Below, one piece after another: positions 45,861 to 53,973 of a stretch of DNA of 64,000 nt. The position numbers were made by a program, and so were the translations under genes. Below the pieces are notes generated by a model. That model saw only the letters and a program-made list of their open reading frames with translations, ran no database searches and was not told where the DNA came from. The stretch's first letter is position 1; the number at the start of each line of letters is the position of its first letter. The stretch spans positions 1 to 64,000 of the forward strand of contig MEED01000011.1 of assembly GCA_001724855.1 (NCBI GenBank). The letters are read 5' to 3'. The stretch comes from Lautropia sp. SCN 69-89. Lineage in GTDB: Bacteria > Pseudomonadota > Gammaproteobacteria > Burkholderiales > Burkholderiaceae_E.

Positions 45861-46688
45861 TCATTCGTTCCAGAACGTCATGCCAAGGCTCGCAACCGTG
45901 CTCGCAATGTCGCCAGCGAGGTCGATCAGCGCAGGCCCCAGTACACGCCGGAACTTCTCTTCGGTATGGTGAGGACGCCTGGCACCACAGTTCAACGCCA
46001 GAATGGTGGCACCCTGGTCAAGCACCAGAGGCACTCCAACGGCGACTATCTCCGGCTTCCACTCACCAAAGGAGACCGCGTAGCCATCGCGCGCAACCTG
46101 CCGCATGGCCACGTGAATCCGCTCCAGGACCTGCGATGCCTGTTCGCCTGCCTGCTCTTCGATCAACCGCAATCGCGCTTCGCGATCGACGGCCGACAAT
46201 GCGTGTAAATAGGCACGCCCCATTGCTGTCGAGCTCATCGGGATCGCCGTGCCCACACGCAGGCGCATCGCAACAGTCTTGGGGCCCACACACGTATCGA
46301 GATAGACCATCCATGTGCCATCCCCGGCACCTAGGCCCACCGGCATCTCGTGGCGCTGGGCGAACTCGGCCATCAACGGATGGGCGATCTGACGCACCGG
46401 AAGGCCACGCAACAGGGCGTGGCCTAGCGTGCTCACCTTGTCGCCGAGGTGATACTGACCTGCAGGCCCGGTCTTGCGAAGGTAGTCCATGCGGACAAGT
46501 GTGTACGTAAGCCGTGCAACGGTCGCCTTCGGCAACCCCGTGCGCTCGGCAATCTCCTTGTTCCCCAACGGACCATCGACGGATCGGAAGGTCCGAAGAA
46601 TCTCGAGCCCGCGGCGCAGCGAGGTCGCCCCCACGTCGCCACCATTGGAGGCTCCCAAGACCGGGGTCGGCTTCTGGGGCACCGGCAT
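45861..46688 (-). CDS. IclR-family transcriptional regulator
   Basis: A 275-residue IclR regulator. The HTH (NKEIAERTGLPKATVARL) is near residue 45, and the effector domain shows VGTAIPMSSTAMGRAYL and ALNCGAR. The start at 46688 is one base after the stop of the crotonase gene (TGAGATG), which fits coupling; the longer frame would run deep into that gene. The two adjacent IclR proteins are clearly different in sequence, not a recent duplication. Confidence 0.9.
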   Translation of the reverse strand: MPVPQKPTPVLGASNGGDVGATSLRRGLEILRTFRSVDGPLGNKEIAERTGLPKATVARLTYTLVRMDYLRKTGPAGQYHLGDKVSTLGHALLRGLPVRQIAHPLMAEFAQRHEMPVGLGAGDGTWMVYLDTCVGPKTVAMRLRVGTAIPMSSTAMGRAYLHALSAVDREARLRLIEEQAGEQASQVLERIHVAMRQVARDGYAVSFGEWKPEIVAVGVPLVLDQGATILALNCGARRPHHTEEKFRRVLGPALIDLAGDIASTVASLGMTFWNE

Positions 46689-46689
46689 C

Positions 46690-47475
46690 TCAGCGGCCAA
46701 CCCAGACGGGCTTGCGCTTCTCGGCGAAGGCGCGTGGCCCTTCCTGAGCATCTTCGCTCGCGTAAACCTTTTTGTAGATGGTTTTCGCATGGTCGAAGCC
46801 AGCGGCGCAGCCCAGATCCATGGCCCCCATAATCGCCTCCTTACCCGCCGCGACCGTCAGGGGAGCATTGTCGCGAATGCTCCGCGCAAGACCCATCGCG
46901 CGTTCTCGAACTGCTTCGGGGCTCGGCTCGACGTAGTTGACGAAGCCGAGCGCGTGCAGGCGCTCGACTGGCATCATGACCCCGGTCAGCAGCATCTCGG
47001 CAACGATCGACTGCGGAAGCATCCAGAGCAGCGGCACGGCCCACGGTGAGCCGCGGCCGATTTTCGCCTCGGTGACCCCGCCGCGCGTGCCGGCAAGCCC
47101 CACCCTGATGTCCGAGTTCAGGCACAACATCATGCCGCCGGCCGCGAAGTGCCCGGTCATCGCCGCGATGATCGGCTTGCTGACCACGCGCATCCGCTCG
47201 TAGAAGGGGTCGGCGAGGACGTCGAGGATGTCGACGCCGCGCTCGCGCCGGATCTCGGCCGCTTCCTTCAAGTCCATGCCGGCGCAGAAGGTGCCGCAAT
47301 CGGCCGATGTCAGCACAGCGGCTCGGACCTCCGGATCGCGATCGAGCTCGTGCCACAAGGCGTGCAGACGCTCGGCGGCGGCAATCGAGAGCGCATTGCG
47401 CCGTTCCGGTCGATTGAGATTGATCACTGCAATGCCGTCATCGACCGCGTACTGGACGATCTCGTTCTCGCTCAT
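46690..47475 (-). CDS. Enoyl-CoA hydratase/isomerase family protein
   Basis: A 261-residue crotonase-fold protein. CAGMDLKEA and GHFAAGGMMLCLNSDI form the oxyanion hole; the segment TEAKIGRGSPWAVPL retains a Glu near the second catalytic position. It is the first gene of the minus strand series and is divergent from the acyl-CoA dehydrogenase at 47617. It is followed by two IclR genes, so regulators and enzyme share a transcript. Confidence 0.88.
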   Translation of the reverse strand: MSENEIVQYAVDDGIAVINLNRPERRNALSIAAAERLHALWHELDRDPEVRAAVLTSADCGTFCAGMDLKEAAEIRRERGVDILDVLADPFYERMRVVSKPIIAAMTGHFAAGGMMLCLNSDIRVGLAGTRGGVTEAKIGRGSPWAVPLLWMLPQSIVAEMLLTGVMMPVERLHALGFVNYVEPSPEAVRERAMGLARSIRDNAPLTVAAGKEAIMGAMDLGCAAGFDHAKTIYKKVYASEDAQEGPRAFAEKRKPVWVGR

Positions 47476-47531
47476 GCCCGGACTTCCGAATTCGTGAATG
47501 TGACCCTAGATAATAGCGCTCCAAGACCACT

Positions 47532-47540
47532 GTGCGGAAC
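47532..47540 (+). promoter_or_regulatory. Candidate IclR-type operator half-site in divergent promoter region
   Basis: GTGCGGAAC followed by CTTTTTTCAA, giving GGAA-N5-TTTC. It lies in the 141-bp gap between divergent genes starting at 47475 and 47617, and matches sites at 44884-44892 (reverse) and 53190-53198. Confidence 0.4.
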
Positions 47541-47616
47541 CTTTTTTCAATATTTGTTGCGCCAGTCCCCATCGCTTGGCATCATCGCCTGGACAAACCG
47601 TGGCAGGAGTGCGTGC

Positions 47617-48780
47617 GTGAACACTGGATCGACCCCATACCTCGACTTCGGGCTCGAACCCGAGCACTTGACCTTTCGCGAGCAGTTCCGGCGCTTCGTA
47701 CAGGAACAACTCGAGCCGATCGCCATCGAGGCCGAGGCGAAGGGCGAATTCCCAAAGGAGGTATACCGGAAGCTCTCTGAACATGGCTACCTCGGCGTCA
47801 ATTTTCCCGAGGAGATCGGCGGCGGTGGCGGTGACCTGCTGATGGGCTGCATCTTCTACGAAGAGCTGACGAGAGCGTCGGCTGGCATCTCGGCGGGCGT
47901 CTTTGCCCACCAGCACCTTGCAACCGGCCCGGTATTGAAGTTCGGCACCGAGGCGCAGAAGTCCGAGTTCGCGTACCCGGCCGCACGTGGCGAGCGAATC
48001 GGGGCGTTCGGCCTGACAGAGCCTGACGCCGGAAGCGACATCCGGGGCATCAGAAGCCGAGCCCGGGAAGTCGGCGGCAACTGGGTCATCAACGGCAGCA
48101 AGCTCTACATCACCAACGGCGGGATTGCCGACTTCATCGTGGTCGCGGCGCGAACCGGGGATGACCGCCGTTCGGACAGTCTGACCCTATTCTTGGTGGA
48201 TACACGTAACAAAGGCGTAAACGCATCGGAACTTCGGAAGGTCGGCAACCATTCGTCCTCGACCGCTTTCATAAGCTTCGAGGACGTAGAAATCGCACCA
48301 GACTACGTGCTGGGAAGTGTCGGCCAGGGTTTGCATCAACTCAAAGCTACCCTGACCGAGGGCCGAATCCTCGTCGCCAACCGCGGCCTCGGCATCGGTC
48401 AGGAAGCGTGCGAATGCATCCTGCGTTACGCACGCGAGCGAAGTGCATTCGGCCAGCCAATCGCCAAGTTCCAGGCGATCGCATTCAAGGTCGCAGAGAT
48501 GGCGACACGATGTGATGCCGCGCGGCTGATGATCTATCGGGCCGCTCGCCTGAAGATGGCAGGCGAGGATTGCATCCGCGAAGCCTCAATGGCCAAGTTC
48601 ATGGCGAGCGAGCTCGCCGTACAGGCAGCAACGTCATCCCTACTGCTGCACGGCGGCGCCGGCTACATGGAAGAGATGAAAGTCGCACGGCTCTTTCGTG
48701 ACGCACCCGAAGCGTGGATCGGCGAAGGGACCAACGAGATCCAGTTGTTGGTCATCTCGAAGGCGCTGGGCCTACTTTGA
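47617..48780 (+). CDS. Acyl-CoA dehydrogenase
   Basis: A 387-residue acyl-CoA dehydrogenase. GLTEPDAGSDIRG, the FAD segment RSAFGQPIAKFQ and catalytic Glu in GEGTNEIQ are all normal. The GTG at 47617 is chosen for the CAGGAG eight bases upstream; the open frame extends far upstream only through the antisense of another gene. It heads a + strand operon with the dienoyl-CoA-reductase-like flavoprotein 14 bp downstream. Confidence 0.92.
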   Translation: MNTGSTPYLDFGLEPEHLTFREQFRRFVQEQLEPIAIEAEAKGEFPKEVYRKLSEHGYLGVNFPEEIGGGGGDLLMGCIFYEELTRASAGISAGVFAHQHLATGPVLKFGTEAQKSEFAYPAARGERIGAFGLTEPDAGSDIRGIRSRAREVGGNWVINGSKLYITNGGIADFIVVAARTGDDRRSDSLTLFLVDTRNKGVNASELRKVGNHSSSTAFISFEDVEIAPDYVLGSVGQGLHQLKATLTEGRILVANRGLGIGQEACECILRYARERSAFGQPIAKFQAIAFKVAEMATRCDAARLMIYRAARLKMAGEDCIREASMAKFMASELAVQAATSSLLLHGGAGYMEEMKVARLFRDAPEAWIGEGTNEIQLLVISKALGLL

Positions 48781-48794
48781 CGGAGCCGGCCGCG

Positions 48795-50759
48795 ATGTCA
48801 ACACAACTGCCAACGGTCGAGCCGGCGCCGCACGTCGGCAACCACCCCTATCCGTCACTGTTATCGCCGTTCCAGTTGGGCCGCCTGCACTTGTGCAACA
48901 GGGCAATGGTGCCGGCGATGACCACGAACTTCGCGCAGGCCGACGGTTCTGTCGGCGATGCCCTGATCGGCTATCTCGTGGAACGGGCGCGCGGTGGCTT
49001 TGGGTCAATCGTCACCGAGAATATCGGCGTGCACCCCGGGGGTCGCGTGATGCCCCGGATGGTGATGGCCGACGATGACCGCTACGTTCCCGGATTGCGC
49101 CGCCTTGCGTCGGCTGTGCATGTCGCGGGAGGTGTCCTGATCGGACAGATCAGCCATGCAGGCCGCCAGACACGCAGCCGTATTACGGGCCAGCAACTGG
49201 TCGCGCCGTCCGCGATTCCGTGTCCACTGAACCGCGAGCTGCCGCGCGAGCTGTCGACTCTAGAGATCGAAAGGCTCGAGACAGCGTTCATCGACAGTGC
49301 ACAGCGGCTCGCTGACGCAGGATTCGACGGAGTGGAGATCCACGGCGCGCACGGCTATCTAGTCGGCTCGTTCTTGTCCGCCTACTCCAACCACCGCGAC
49401 GATGCATACGGTGGCACCCTAGCAAACCGCATGCGCTTCTTGCGCCGAATTGTCTCGGGAATACAAACCCGACTCGGCAATGGGTTCCCCCTGATTGTCC
49501 GAATCAGCGCGTGCGAGTTCGTTCCGGATGGCCTCGACGTCGAACAAGCCGTCGCCATCGCCAACCAGCTCCATGCCGACGGAGTTCACGCGCTCTCGGT
49601 CTCGGTCGGCGTCTACGAATCGTTCAATAAGCTTTCGATGATCACTGGGGAGCCGGAAGGACAGTGGCTGTCCCTTGCGGGGCAGATCAAGAGCCGCACG
49701 ACGATGCCGGTAGTCGGCGTCGGGCGGATCAAGCGCGCCTCGGTCGCCGAAGCAGCAATCGCGACTGGACAGATCGACATCGCGGCCTTTGGGCGCGCGT
49801 CAATTGCAGACCCGCAGATTCCGGCGAAGATTCTGGCCAACCGAGAGCGAGACACAGTCTGGTGCCTCGGCTGCAATATCTGCCTCGGTCGCTCGGCTCG
49901 ACCCGAAACAATCTGCCCGGTAAATCCCCTGGTCGGACGCGAAAGTTCAATCCGGTTGCGGCCCGCTCGTCACACGCGTGCGCTCGCGATTCATGGCACC
50001 TCAATCGCCGCCTTGACCGCCGCTTGGATCGCGGCGGCTCGCGGCCACCACGTCACAATCGTCGCCCACCCCGACGAACCGGTCGGCGGAATGCAGGCAT
50101 GGCGTGCAAAGGTTCCGGGTCAGCAGGAGCACAACGAAGTCGTTGAAGCCGTGCTGCGGCGCGCGATCAATGCCGGCGCACGCGTTAGCGATTCGCTCAC
50201 TTTCGACGAGGACACGCAGATCTGGCGCACGCGGCGGTACCAACCAATCGACCAGGACCGGCTTGATGCGCTGCCCGGTTCGGTATCGAGTTACGCACTG
50301 CTGTCGCACTCAGTTGACGTCTCTCCTGGCCGCCGTGTGGTGGTGATCGGCGATGACCTTTCCGCCGCCGAAGCGGCGCTTCTGGCCGCGTCGCAAGGTG
50401 CGCGGGTCGTTCTTCACTCGTCCACATCAGCCATCGCGGTCGATGCCCATCCAGGCTACCGTGAGATCTCATTGCGCCAGATCCTTGCCCATGGTGGCCA
50501 GGTCACGCAGGATGCGCCAAGATCCAATCCCGGAGACCTCGTCGTCGTCGGGCACGCCCGGAACGTGTCCTATGACGATGCAGACAATTGGTTGTTGCCG
50601 CTCGAGCCGGCCGACCGCCTGCTTTCGGATGCCTACGAGCCCGGGGCTATGACCAAGGGAATATACGAGGCGTTCGGGACAGCGCTGGACTTCGACGGGC
50701 CGGACGCTGACGAGCCGTCGTCCGGCGACGGAGCGTTGGCGCGACGAGCAGGCCTTTGA
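48795..50759 (+). CDS. Old Yellow Enzyme family 2,4-dienoyl-CoA reductase-like flavoprotein
   Basis: A 654-residue protein of the FadH / trimethylamine-dehydrogenase type: an FMN-binding TIM barrel (about 20-360), an iron-sulfur segment, then FAD/NAD-binding domains. Barrel motifs include IGQISHAGRQ, GFDGVEIHGAHGYL and VGVGRI. The 4Fe-4S cluster Cys read CxxCxxC then C (CLGCNICLG...CPVNP), one residue shorter than the common CxxCxxxC. Both dinucleotide-binding glycine motifs are eroded (HGTSIAAL and IGDDLSAA instead of GxGxxG). The NAD(P)H route may therefore be altered. The ATG has GGAG upstream. Confidence 0.88.
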   Translation: MSTQLPTVEPAPHVGNHPYPSLLSPFQLGRLHLCNRAMVPAMTTNFAQADGSVGDALIGYLVERARGGFGSIVTENIGVHPGGRVMPRMVMADDDRYVPGLRRLASAVHVAGGVLIGQISHAGRQTRSRITGQQLVAPSAIPCPLNRELPRELSTLEIERLETAFIDSAQRLADAGFDGVEIHGAHGYLVGSFLSAYSNHRDDAYGGTLANRMRFLRRIVSGIQTRLGNGFPLIVRISACEFVPDGLDVEQAVAIANQLHADGVHALSVSVGVYESFNKLSMITGEPEGQWLSLAGQIKSRTTMPVVGVGRIKRASVAEAAIATGQIDIAAFGRASIADPQIPAKILANRERDTVWCLGCNICLGRSARPETICPVNPLVGRESSIRLRPARHTRALAIHGTSIAALTAAWIAAARGHHVTIVAHPDEPVGGMQAWRAKVPGQQEHNEVVEAVLRRAINAGARVSDSLTFDEDTQIWRTRRYQPIDQDRLDALPGSVSSYALLSHSVDVSPGRRVVVIGDDLSAAEAALLAASQGARVVLHSSTSAIAVDAHPGYREISLRQILAHGGQVTQDAPRSNPGDLVVVGHARNVSYDDADNWLLPLEPADRLLSDAYEPGAMTKGIYEAFGTALDFDGPDADEPSSGDGALARRAGL

Positions 50760-50775
50760 CGACGTCGATCCCACC

Positions 50776-51915
50776 ATGACGCGACCGCTGCTCTTCACTC
50801 CCATCAGGCTGCGTGCAGTCGAACTGCGCAACCGTTTGGCGATTTCGCCGATGTGCCAATATTCAGCCCGCGACGGGCTTGCCAACGATTTCCATCTGGT
50901 GCACCTTGGAAAGTTTGCGATGGGCGGCGCAGGTCTGTTGTTCGCGGAGGCGATCGCCGTACACGAACGTGGCCGGATCACGCACGGCGACCTCGGCCTG
51001 TGGCACGACGGCCAGATTGCGCCGCTCGAGCGCATCACCGATTTCATTCGGCAATTAGGCGCCGTGCCGGCAATCCAACTTGCGCACGCGGGACGCAAGG
51101 CGAGCATGCAACGCCCGTGGAACGGCAATGGCCCCCTCGACGAACGCGATATTGCCGCTGGCGAGATCCCGTGGCCCGTCGTCGCCCCGAGCGCTTTGCC
51201 ACTCGCCGAAGGCTGGCTGGTGCCGCACGAACTGTCGATTGCCGAACTTCGTGCGCTTAAGGAAGCTTGGCGAGCCGCCGCATTACGCGCACTGGATGCC
51301 GGCTTTGAAGTCGCGGAGGTGCACGGCGCCCACGGATACCTGCTGCATGAGTTCTTGTCACCACTTTCGAATCGCCGCAACGACGCCTACGGAGGTAGCC
51401 TGGCCGCTCGGATGCGCTTTCCGCTCGAGATCGTCGAAACGGTGCGAGCGGTCTGGCCCACAGATAAGCCTCTCTTCTTCCGGATCTCCGCCATCGATGG
51501 GATCGACGGCGGGTGGACACTGGGCGACAGCGTGATCTTCGCCCGAGCGCTCCGGGAGCGTGGCGTCGACGTTGTCGACTGCTCGTCCGGAGGTCTGACA
51601 GGATCGGCGACTGCAGCCCGCAGACCGCGAAACCCCGGCTTCCAGGTTCCGTTCGCGGAGACGATACGACGCGAGGCATCAATCGCGACGATGGCAGTCG
51701 GTCTGATCCTCGACGCCTTACAGGCCGAGCAGGTACTGCAGAGCGGCGCCGCTGATCTAGTCGCCATCGGCCGCGAAGCACTGTACAACCCGAACTGGCC
51801 GCTTCATGCCGAGGGGGCGCTCGGCACCGCCAGTCACTTCCATTCCTGGCCGAGCCAATACGGCTGGTGGCTCGAGCGGCGCGCCCGCGAGCTGGGGGAA
51901 TGCAGAGCGAACTAG
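50776..51915 (+). CDS. Old Yellow Enzyme family NADH:flavin oxidoreductase (YqjM/XenA-like)
   Basis: A 379-residue FMN-dependent ene-reductase. SPMCQYSA near residue 25, QLAHAGRKAS, EVHGAHGYLLHEFLSP and YGGSLAARMRF are the usual YqjM/XenA-type motifs, with a Cys in the first. It would reduce an activated C=C bond, for example of an enone or unsaturated lactone. It starts 16 bp after the larger flavoprotein, so two different OYE enzymes are co-transcribed. Confidence 0.92.
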   Translation: MTRPLLFTPIRLRAVELRNRLAISPMCQYSARDGLANDFHLVHLGKFAMGGAGLLFAEAIAVHERGRITHGDLGLWHDGQIAPLERITDFIRQLGAVPAIQLAHAGRKASMQRPWNGNGPLDERDIAAGEIPWPVVAPSALPLAEGWLVPHELSIAELRALKEAWRAAALRALDAGFEVAEVHGAHGYLLHEFLSPLSNRRNDAYGGSLAARMRFPLEIVETVRAVWPTDKPLFFRISAIDGIDGGWTLGDSVIFARALRERGVDVVDCSSGGLTGSATAARRPRNPGFQVPFAETIRREASIATMAVGLILDALQAEQVLQSGAADLVAIGREALYNPNWPLHAEGALGTASHFHSWPSQYGWWLERRARELGECRAN

Positions 51916-51950
51916 CCAACGATCGGCACGTCAATCCAGTTAAGAGTGGC

Positions 51951-51967
51951 GGCGTTCACGGAACGCC
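51951..51967 (+). terminator. Weak stem-loop after the flavoprotein operon
   Basis: GGCGTT-CACGG-AACGCC forms a perfect 6-bp stem with a 5-nt loop, 36 bp after the stop at 51915. It has no T-run, so it is not a classical Rho-independent terminator. Confidence 0.25.
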
Positions 51968-52099
51968 TTGACAGCGCTCGCAGAACGACAACACGGTGCA
52001 CTCAGTTCACTATCTCAGAATCCAGCGCGTTCCATACAGCATTCCCTCCGAGACTGATCAACCAACGCCCTATGAACTGAGTCGGCGCGAGGCGCGCCA

Positions 52100-52129
52100 T
52101 TGACACTGATGTAGATTCGGCCCGTATGC
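52100..52129 (+). promoter_or_regulatory. Candidate promoter for the creatininase-family gene
   Basis: A perfect TTGACA (52100-52105) is followed after 18 bp by GTATGC (52124-52129), a poor -10. The position fits a transcript starting before ATG 52171 and argues against the upstream ATG at 52126. Confidence 0.3.
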
Positions 52130-52170
52130 CCTGTATTGACCTGCAGCCCTCTGATCTGGAAGTCACCATC

Positions 52171-52926
52171 ATGCAGAAAGCGATCCGCTACGAAGAACTG
52201 AACACGGACAGCCTCAAGGCCGGAGCGTATCGACGCGCCATCGTTCCACTAGGCTCGTGCGAGAGCCACGGCGGACACCTTCCATTCGGGACGGATGCGA
52301 TGATCGCACGTGACCTCGCACTCGCCGTTGGCGAACGCCTCCAACGCACCTTCGTGTTGCCGCCGACCTGGTTCGGGATGAGCGAACACTATCGGCACCT
52401 CCCGATGTCGATCTCGCTCTCGACCGACACGGCGACGCGTTTATTCAGCGACATTTTCCGCTCGCTCGCGCATTGGGGAATCGAGGAGGTGATCGTCATC
52501 AACGGTCATGACGGGAATCTTCCCTGCCTCGAGATTGCAGCGCGAAACTCACGACAGTCCAATCCGAAAATGCGGATCGCGGCGCTCGCGACGTGGTGGA
52601 GCACGGTGACGAAACTGCTCCCGCGCGAAACATTCGGCTCGATTCGTGGGATGGGACATGGAGGCGAGGGAGAGACGTCGCTCGCACTTGCGTTGTTTCC
52701 CAATCTGGTGGATGTGCGGAAGGGACGGCGAGCGATTCCGCACACCGATCGCCACATCATCGAGTACTGGACATTCGAGGAGTTAACCGATTGCGGTTCG
52801 ACGGGAGACCCCACCGCTGCAACGGTTGAAAAGGGTCGCGCAATGCGCGATGCGCTGGTGAAGTGCGTAATCGACTTCGTCGAAAAGGTTGACCGCAATG
52901 GCTGGGACCATCGCGGACCGGCGTGA
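52171..52926 (+). CDS. Creatininase-family amidohydrolase
   Basis: A 251-residue metal-dependent hydrolase of the creatininase/formamide hydrolase fold. Metal ligands are visible in GSCESHGGHLPFGTDAMIA (Glu, His, Asp), INGHDGN (His) and GHGGEGETS (Glu). The family opens cyclic amides or hydrolyses N-formyl compounds; the actual substrate here is unknown. ATG 52171 (MQKAIRYEEL) has GGAAG upstream and is preferred to the ATG at 52126. It stands alone, with long gaps on both sides. Confidence 0.88.
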   Translation: MQKAIRYEELNTDSLKAGAYRRAIVPLGSCESHGGHLPFGTDAMIARDLALAVGERLQRTFVLPPTWFGMSEHYRHLPMSISLSTDTATRLFSDIFRSLAHWGIEEVIVINGHDGNLPCLEIAARNSRQSNPKMRIAALATWWSTVTKLLPRETFGSIRGMGHGGEGETSLALALFPNLVDVRKGRRAIPHTDRHIIEYWTFEELTDCGSTGDPTAATVEKGRAMRDALVKCVIDFVEKVDRNGWDHRGPA

Positions 52927-53059
52927 TCAGGACTCAGGTCGCGCCGAGCCGTCGTGACCATTGCCGTGTCCGGGTTGTGAAGTGGCGCGGCCGAGTCGCC
53001 GCGGCACGCGCGGTCCGTCTTGACGCCCAAGGATTCGGCAAAGATACTCGACGCGTGAC

Positions 53060-53086
53060 AGAACAGCCGTTCTGTTCAATAGAACG
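53060..53086. promoter_or_regulatory. Triple AGAAC/GTTCT dyad
   Basis: AGAAC-N4-GTTCT (53060-53073) followed after 7 bp by AGAAC (53081-53085); CGTTCT/AGAACG (53068-53073/53081-53086) also pair. Three half-sites at regular spacing suggest a dimeric regulator site such as an IclR or LysR protein. Confidence 0.4.
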
Positions 53087-53189
53087 CGAACCACAATATA
53101 TCGATTGATCTGTGCCGGATGCGAACCTAGCTGCGTAGGCTTGACAAGCCCCCGCTCAAGTCCGATTGCAGCAAGGCTTGTGGTCCGTA

Positions 53190-53237
53190 GTGCGGAACTT
53201 GATTTTAAAATTGCTTGGTCTTCTGGTCGAGTTCCGC
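53190..53237 (+). promoter_or_regulatory. GTGCGGAAC site with distant inverted half-site
   Basis: GTGCGGAAC (53190-53198) and GTTCCGC (53231-53237) are inverted copies flanking an AT-rich patch (TTGATTTTAAAATTG). The 9-mer is shared with 44884-44892 and 47532-47540, linking the ABC operon to the catabolic genes. Confidence 0.4.
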
Positions 53238-53973
53238 TAGCATGGCCCGTGTCGCAGTTGCGTATTCAGGCCTCCAGATCGAGAGGCCATTGCGGGAGGC
53301 GGGCGCTTGCGGGCAAGAAGCCGCCGTGCCCTGCGGTGTGCGCGGATCGTGCGCTCTGCGGGCACTGAAAGAATCCGAATGACTCAGTACTGCAGTGATG
53401 ACCTAGGGAGACGGGACAGTGTCGATCAGATCGGTAGTAGGCCCCGCTACTAAATATCGGCGCCGTGCGTTTCCGCAGGCGCCCGGTGTCCGGGGGGGGG
53501 GCCTCCCGGTCGACACCTTCGGATCGCAACACGTCCTCGATTCATTGCTGATGGACTCGGACGCAGGACCGCTCGGGATGGAGGCAATCTCGGTGGCGCC
53601 AGGGCCCCGATGTGCCTGGCAGGAATCCAACGGTGCCGACGGCAGCTCGCTGGTTCTGTGCGGCGTCGGTGGCTTGCGCGCCGGGGATCGCGCAGTCGCG
53701 GCACAGTCGAACCCCTTCGACCCGGCAGAGTCCATGAAATCTCGTCGAGATGGTGGATTCCGTGCGAGGGTCACTCTATCTAATCGAGTGCAGTCGCGCG
53801 TCGCATACCCTGGCTCAAACAAGTACAACATGCGCGGCCAGGACCGTTTGGTGCGCAGGCAGTCCGGCGAAGGAAGGCAGGCGGCATCGCTAGGTGGTAG
53901 GGGCAACGGCCAGGAAACGGCCGAGGCGTCTACCGAGTGGAGTAGGACGGCTACTACTTGAAGGAGGATGAAG

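Larger units (their letters stand above)
52927..53973 (+). other. 1-kb gene-poor leader before the ABC operon
   Basis: No convincing gene is seen. A 180-residue frame from a GTG at 53419 has an AGGGAG upstream, but its low-complexity, Arg/Gly-rich product and an overlapping antisense frame make it unlikely. The stretch holds two dyad regions (53060-53086, 53190-53237) and a run of eight G near 53493-53500. The ABC gene's ribosome-binding site AAGGAGG is at 53961-53967. It is probably a long regulatory region or 5' leader. Confidence 0.5.

Noticed and set aside
53419-53961. Possible 180-residue gene from GTG 53419
   Set aside because: Although AGGGAG precedes it, the product is low-complexity, crosses the G run and has competing antisense frames; kept only as part of the leader.
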